Below are positions 61,087-64,000 of a DNA stretch of 64,000 nt, in pieces. Origin of the DNA: Brevibacterium zhoupengii (lineage in GTDB: Bacteria > Actinomycetota > Actinomycetes > Actinomycetales > Brevibacteriaceae); contig NZ_CP088298.1 of assembly GCF_021117425.1 (NCBI RefSeq), positions 62,001 to 126,000 of the forward strand. Direction: 5' to 3'. Both the position numbers and the translations under genes were made by a program. The notes under the pieces were generated by a model that saw only the letters and a list, made by a program, of their open reading frames with translations, made no database searches and was not told the DNA's origin. Each line of letters opens with the position of its first letter. Positions within the stretch are counted from its first letter, which is position 1.

Positions 61087-62105
61087 CACAGCTCCCAATC
61101 CCAGGATTCGAGCGCGTCGAGAATGCGTTCGGCGGTCGGCAAGAAGTACTCCTCGAGCTTCGGGGACGGGTAGGGGACATCGAACCCGGTGATCCGCAGG
61201 ATCGGGGCCGACAGATGAGTGAAGTTGTCCTCGGTGACCCGGGCAGCCACCTCGGCGCCGTAGCCGCCGAACTGGGCGGCCTCATGGATGATCACGGCAC
61301 GCGAGGTCTTGCGCACCGATGCCGACACGGTCTCATCATCGAAAGGAGACAGGGATCGCAGGTCGATGACCTCGATCGACAGTCCGTGGTCCGCGCCCTC
61401 TTCGGCCGCGGCCAGGGCCGTGCGCACGGTGGGCCCGTAGGCCAGCAGGGTCACATCCGATCCAACGCGGACAACCTGCGCCCGATCCATCGGCGCGGTC
61501 TGCACGGGCAGGGCAAGCTCGTCCTTCATCCAGTACCGTGACTTCGGCTCCATGAAGATGACCGGATCCTCGGAAGCGATGGACTCACGCAGCAGCGAAT
61601 AGGCATCGGCCGGATTCGAGGGAGTGACGACGGTCAGGCCCGGGGTCGAACACCAGTAGGCCTCGGAGGAATCCGAGTGGTGCTCGACGCCGCCGATATC
61701 GCCCGCATAAGGAATCCGGATCGTCAACGGCAGGCTGACCTTGCCCTTCGTGCGGTTGCGCATCTTCGCCACGTGGGACACGATCTGCTCGAACGCAGGG
61801 TAGGCGTAGGCATCGAATTGCATCTCGACGACCGGACGCATCCCGGCCATCGCCATACCGATCGCGGTGCCGACGATCCCCGACTCTGCAAGCGGGGAAT
61901 CCCAGACCCGTTCGGGTCCGAATTCCTTCCGCAGGCCTTCAGTGACACGGAATACCCCGCCGAGGCGACCGACGTCCTCACCGAAGACAAGGACGTTCTG
62001 ATCGTCGCTCAGACTGTCGCGCAGGGCCTGGTTGAGTGCCTTCGTCATCGTCACCGAGACCGGTGTCGGAGCGCCTTCTGCCGTGGTGGCAGCGGTGACG
62101 GTCAT
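61086..62105 (-). CDS. bkdB: 2-oxo-acid dehydrogenase E1 beta subunit
   Basis: A 339-residue transketolase-type subunit: FGEDVGRLGGVFRVTEGL, SPLAESGIVGTAIGMAM, MQFDAYAYPAFEQI and IPYAGDIGGVEHHSDSSEAY are typical of the alpha2beta2 E1 of branched-chain or pyruvate complexes. It overlaps E1-alpha (ATGA at 62102-62105) and E2 (TGATG), so expression is tightly coupled. The branched-chain assignment rests on the E1-alpha and E2 types; pyruvate cannot be excluded. Confidence 0.9.
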   Translation of the reverse strand: MTVTAATTAEGAPTPVSVTMTKALNQALRDSLSDDQNVLVFGEDVGRLGGVFRVTEGLRKEFGPERVWDSPLAESGIVGTAIGMAMAGMRPVVEMQFDAYAYPAFEQIVSHVAKMRNRTKGKVSLPLTIRIPYAGDIGGVEHHSDSSEAYWCSTPGLTVVTPSNPADAYSLLRESIASEDPVIFMEPKSRYWMKDELALPVQTAPMDRAQVVRVGSDVTLLAYGPTVRTALAAAEEGADHGLSIEVIDLRSLSPFDDETVSASVRKTSRAVIIHEAAQFGGYGAEVAARVTEDNFTHLSAPILRITGFDVPYPSPKLEEYFLPTAERILDALESWDWEL

Positions 62106-63208
62106 GACTGTGCCGCCGTTGCCAGCTCGGCCTCAAGCTTCTCCTGCTGAGAGATGAGGTTCGCACGCGGATTCGCATAGACGTAGGCGAAGAGCTCGCT
62201 CGGATCGACCTCGGCATCGGTGTTCATGGCGTCACGGACCGAGGTGGCAAGCTCTTCCGCGCTCGCCGTGATCTCAGCGGCGACGTCGTCATCGAGGACT
62301 CCGGCTGTGCGCAGGTGCTTCTCAAGGCGATCGATGGGATCGAACTGCTTCCAATGCTCGACCTCCTCGGCGTCACGGTACTTCGTGGGATCGTCGGAGT
62401 TCGTGTGCGACTCCATCCGGTAGGTCAGGCACTCGATGAGGGTCGGGCCCTCACCGTTGCGGGCACGTTCGAGAGCGGCGGTGACGGCGGCGAACACGGC
62501 CGCGATGTCGTTGCCGTCGACGCGCAGGCCGGGCATTCCGTAGCCGGCGGCACGATCGGCGAGCATCGTGGCATTGGCCTGCTCGCGCAGCGGGGTCGAG
62601 ATCGCATACTGGTTGTTCGCCAGCACGAAGACGGTTGGGGTCTGCCATACCGAGGCGAAGTTGAAGGCCTCATGGGTGTCGCCCTCGCTGCTGGCGCCGT
62701 CGCCGAGGAAGGTCAGGGTGCAGGCGTCTTCGCCCTTGAGCTTGGCGGCCATGGCGAAGCCGGTGGCGTGCAGGGTCTGCGTTGCCAGCGGTGTCGCCGC
62801 AGGTGAGGTGTGATATTCGTTCGGGTCGAACCCGCAGTGCCAGTCGCCGCGGAAGGCGGAGAGGATCTCGGTCACAGGAACCCCGCGGGTGAGCAGAGAC
62901 GCGGAATCGCGGTAGGTGGGGAACAGCCAGTCGTTGGGTGCCAGTGCGGTGGTGGCACCGACCTCGATGGCTTCCTGGCCGGCGGCGGACGGATAGGTCG
63001 CGAGCCGTCCCTGCCTGGTCAGGTGGGTGACCTGAGCTTCGAACCGACGGACCTGCACCATCTTCTGATACAGACCCAGAAGGGTGCGATCGCTCGGGAT
63101 CGTCAGCCCATCGGTGGGGACATCGGTGGGCTGACCGTCTGCACCGATGAAGCTGACTGGCTGCAGCTGGGGCAGTGCGCGGCGAGAGGTGGGAACGTCA
63201 ATGGTCAT
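62102..63208 (-). CDS. bkdA: 2-oxo-acid dehydrogenase E1 alpha subunit
   Basis: A 368-residue TPP-binding subunit with GDGASSEGDTHEAFNFASVW (TPP/Mg motif), VFVLANNQYAISTPLREQ and a phosphorylation-loop-like RMESHTNSDDPTKYRD. It decarboxylates the 2-oxo acid and loads the E2 lipoyl group. First gene of the bkdABC operon. No regulator is adjacent; the Lrp gene at 4979 is far away. Products (branched acyl-CoAs) would prime branched fatty acids, usual in this type of bacterium. Confidence 0.9.
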   Translation of the reverse strand: MTIDVPTSRRALPQLQPVSFIGADGQPTDVPTDGLTIPSDRTLLGLYQKMVQVRRFEAQVTHLTRQGRLATYPSAAGQEAIEVGATTALAPNDWLFPTYRDSASLLTRGVPVTEILSAFRGDWHCGFDPNEYHTSPAATPLATQTLHATGFAMAAKLKGEDACTLTFLGDGASSEGDTHEAFNFASVWQTPTVFVLANNQYAISTPLREQANATMLADRAAGYGMPGLRVDGNDIAAVFAAVTAALERARNGEGPTLIECLTYRMESHTNSDDPTKYRDAEEVEHWKQFDPIDRLEKHLRTAGVLDDDVAAEITASAEELATSVRDAMNTDAEVDPSELFAYVYANPRANLISQQEKLEAELATAAQS

Positions 63209-63341
63209 GGCCCCATAGTGGCGTGAGCCGCGTCACCGATCCAGGGTCTGCGAGCAGGTCCGGACGCGGCGCGCATTTGTGTCGCGAAGCATGGACGAAG
63301 TGCTCGGTTACAGCGTGGGCGGAGGGACGTTTGGCCCGGTC

Positions 63342-63878
63342 TCAGATCTCGCCCCACCGGTAGCCGCGTGAGGTGAACGCCTCGGCGACCTTGTCCTTCT
63401 TGCCTTCGACGTCGCCCTTGTACGCCTGATGCCCGCCCGCGGTGAGGATCGTCAGTTTGCCTCCGTCGTAATAGGCGGTGGAGAACGAGGACCTGGAGAT
63501 CCTCAGCGGTTGGTCGTCGTCTCGGCCGATGAGGATCTCGTCATCGCCGACGCGCAGGGGTGTGGTCGAGACAGTGATGACAACGGCGGCGATTGCGCCG
63601 AGGACCGCGCCGATGAACGGGCGAGCGATGACCACCCATGCCTGGTCGAATTGGCTGAGTTTCTCAACGACGTCTCCGAAGGGGATCGGGAATCTCGCGG
63701 CGAATGAACCCAGAGCGGGAAGGAAGAACCCGAGTGCGACGCCGATTGCCACGCAGACGGCGCCGATGACAGCGACGTCGGCCCGGCCAAGGGTGAACAC
63801 TGCGGCAGTACCGTTGGCTGAGGAGCTCGCCCCCGAGATGCCGTTCGGATGGGCGGTGCTGTGTTCCCTGTCTGCCAT
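63342..63878 (-). CDS. YqeB-like membrane protein
   Basis: A 178-residue protein: a hydrophilic N-terminus, two hydrophobic segments (AVIGAVCVAIGVALGFFLPAL; ARPFIGAVLGAIAAVVITVS) and a C-terminal PH-like beta domain (DDEILIGRDDDQPLRISRSS, AYYDGGKLTILTAGGHQAYKGD) ending in an HxxxY-like charged helix. This is the YqeB family of Gram-positive bacteria, function unknown. ATG 63878 has GGAG 5 nt upstream; an upstream in-frame start at 63992 is not supported. Remaining bases to 64000 hold no gene. Confidence 0.82.
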   Translation of the reverse strand: MADREHSTAHPNGISGASSSANGTAAVFTLGRADVAVIGAVCVAIGVALGFFLPALGSFAARFPIPFGDVVEKLSQFDQAWVVIARPFIGAVLGAIAAVVITVSTTPLRVGDDEILIGRDDDQPLRISRSSFSTAYYDGGKLTILTAGGHQAYKGDVEGKKDKVAEAFTSRGYRWGEI

Positions 63879-64000
63879 GGTGTCTCCAAACTTGGCTGCG
63901 GCGACGGTCGTTGGGGAATCGTCGGGTGTTCGTGCCGATGTCAATGGCCTGCGTGGAGTTTCGATGATCCCTCTGGAATGAAAGTGTATCAAAGTGGAAC

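Noticed and set aside
1..64000. tRNA or rRNA genes
   Set aside because: No cloverleaf with a conserved T-arm (GGTTCGAnTCC context) and no rRNA-like stretch was noticed by eye; a covariance-model search was not possible.

Overview
The window reads as chromosomal DNA of a high-GC Gram-positive actinobacterium, most probably Brevibacterium or a close relative. This rests on GC-rich genes with G/C third positions, many ATGA/GTGA/TGATG stop-start overlaps, several genes that look leaderless (TANNNT 6-7 nt before the start codon), a DUF222/HNH endonuclease gene, a CmtR-type metal sensor and actinobacterial families (DUF6230, DUF6114, DUF2871, DUF3311). No tRNA, rRNA, CRISPR array, insertion sequence or prophage was seen. 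Functions are assigned by reading proteins and motifs; no database search was run.

Layout. 1-5.5 kb is regulatory: an XRE/MmyB regulator (cut by the window edge) divergent from a short-chain dehydrogenase, a cmtR-CDF metal operon, an ECF42-type sigma factor coupled to a DGPF protein behind a promoter that looks autoregulated, and an Lrp regulator divergent from an AceE-like 2-oxo-acid dehydrogenase. 8-15.5 kb holds housekeeping and accessory genes: exonuclease/polymerase, zinc alcohol dehydrogenase, VanZ, a MarR/VOC divergent pair, DUF1905, and a PhzF-methyltransferase pair. 15.5-25 kb is a complete carbohydrate locus: a ROK repressor divergent from an oxidoreductase, a four-gene ABC importer and two TIM-barrel isomerase-like enzymes in one tightly overlapping operon. 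25-30 kb has a LysE exporter, an M50-like membrane protease, a HAD phosphatase and the DUF222/HNH protein.

30-34 kb is purine-related (NCS2 permease divergent from 8-oxoguanine deaminase), followed by small membrane proteins, a glutamine amidotransferase with an internal hexapeptide repeat, and an AGCS symporter. 37.9-40 kb is a three-gene DUF6230/DUF6114/secreted-protein operon of unknown function. 40.3-44.6 kb holds an AbgT transporter, a creatininase-family amidohydrolase, a GntR/FCD regulator and a secreted esterase; the last two share a promoter motif. 44.7-48.3 kb has a GntR regulator divergent from ACC deaminase (acdS), with a perfect 16-bp palindrome over the acdS -10 box and 19-bp tandem repeats in the acdS leader, then a semialdehyde dehydrogenase. 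48.5-51.4 kb has two MFS transporters. 51.8-56 kb is an overlapping AMP-ligase / ketoacyl-synthase / acyl-CoA-dehydrogenase-like cluster without an obvious known product. The window ends with an amidohydrolase, a DUF3311-SSS symporter pair and a branched-chain 2-oxo-acid dehydrogenase operon (E1-alpha, E1-beta, E2).

Three signals run across genes. The 10-mer CGCCGAGGTG (or its complement) occurs about 37 times, in different reading frames and between genes. Short tandem repeats (15-19 bp) recur at gene ends, in leaders and in flexible protein segments. Leaderless-type starts are common for single genes.
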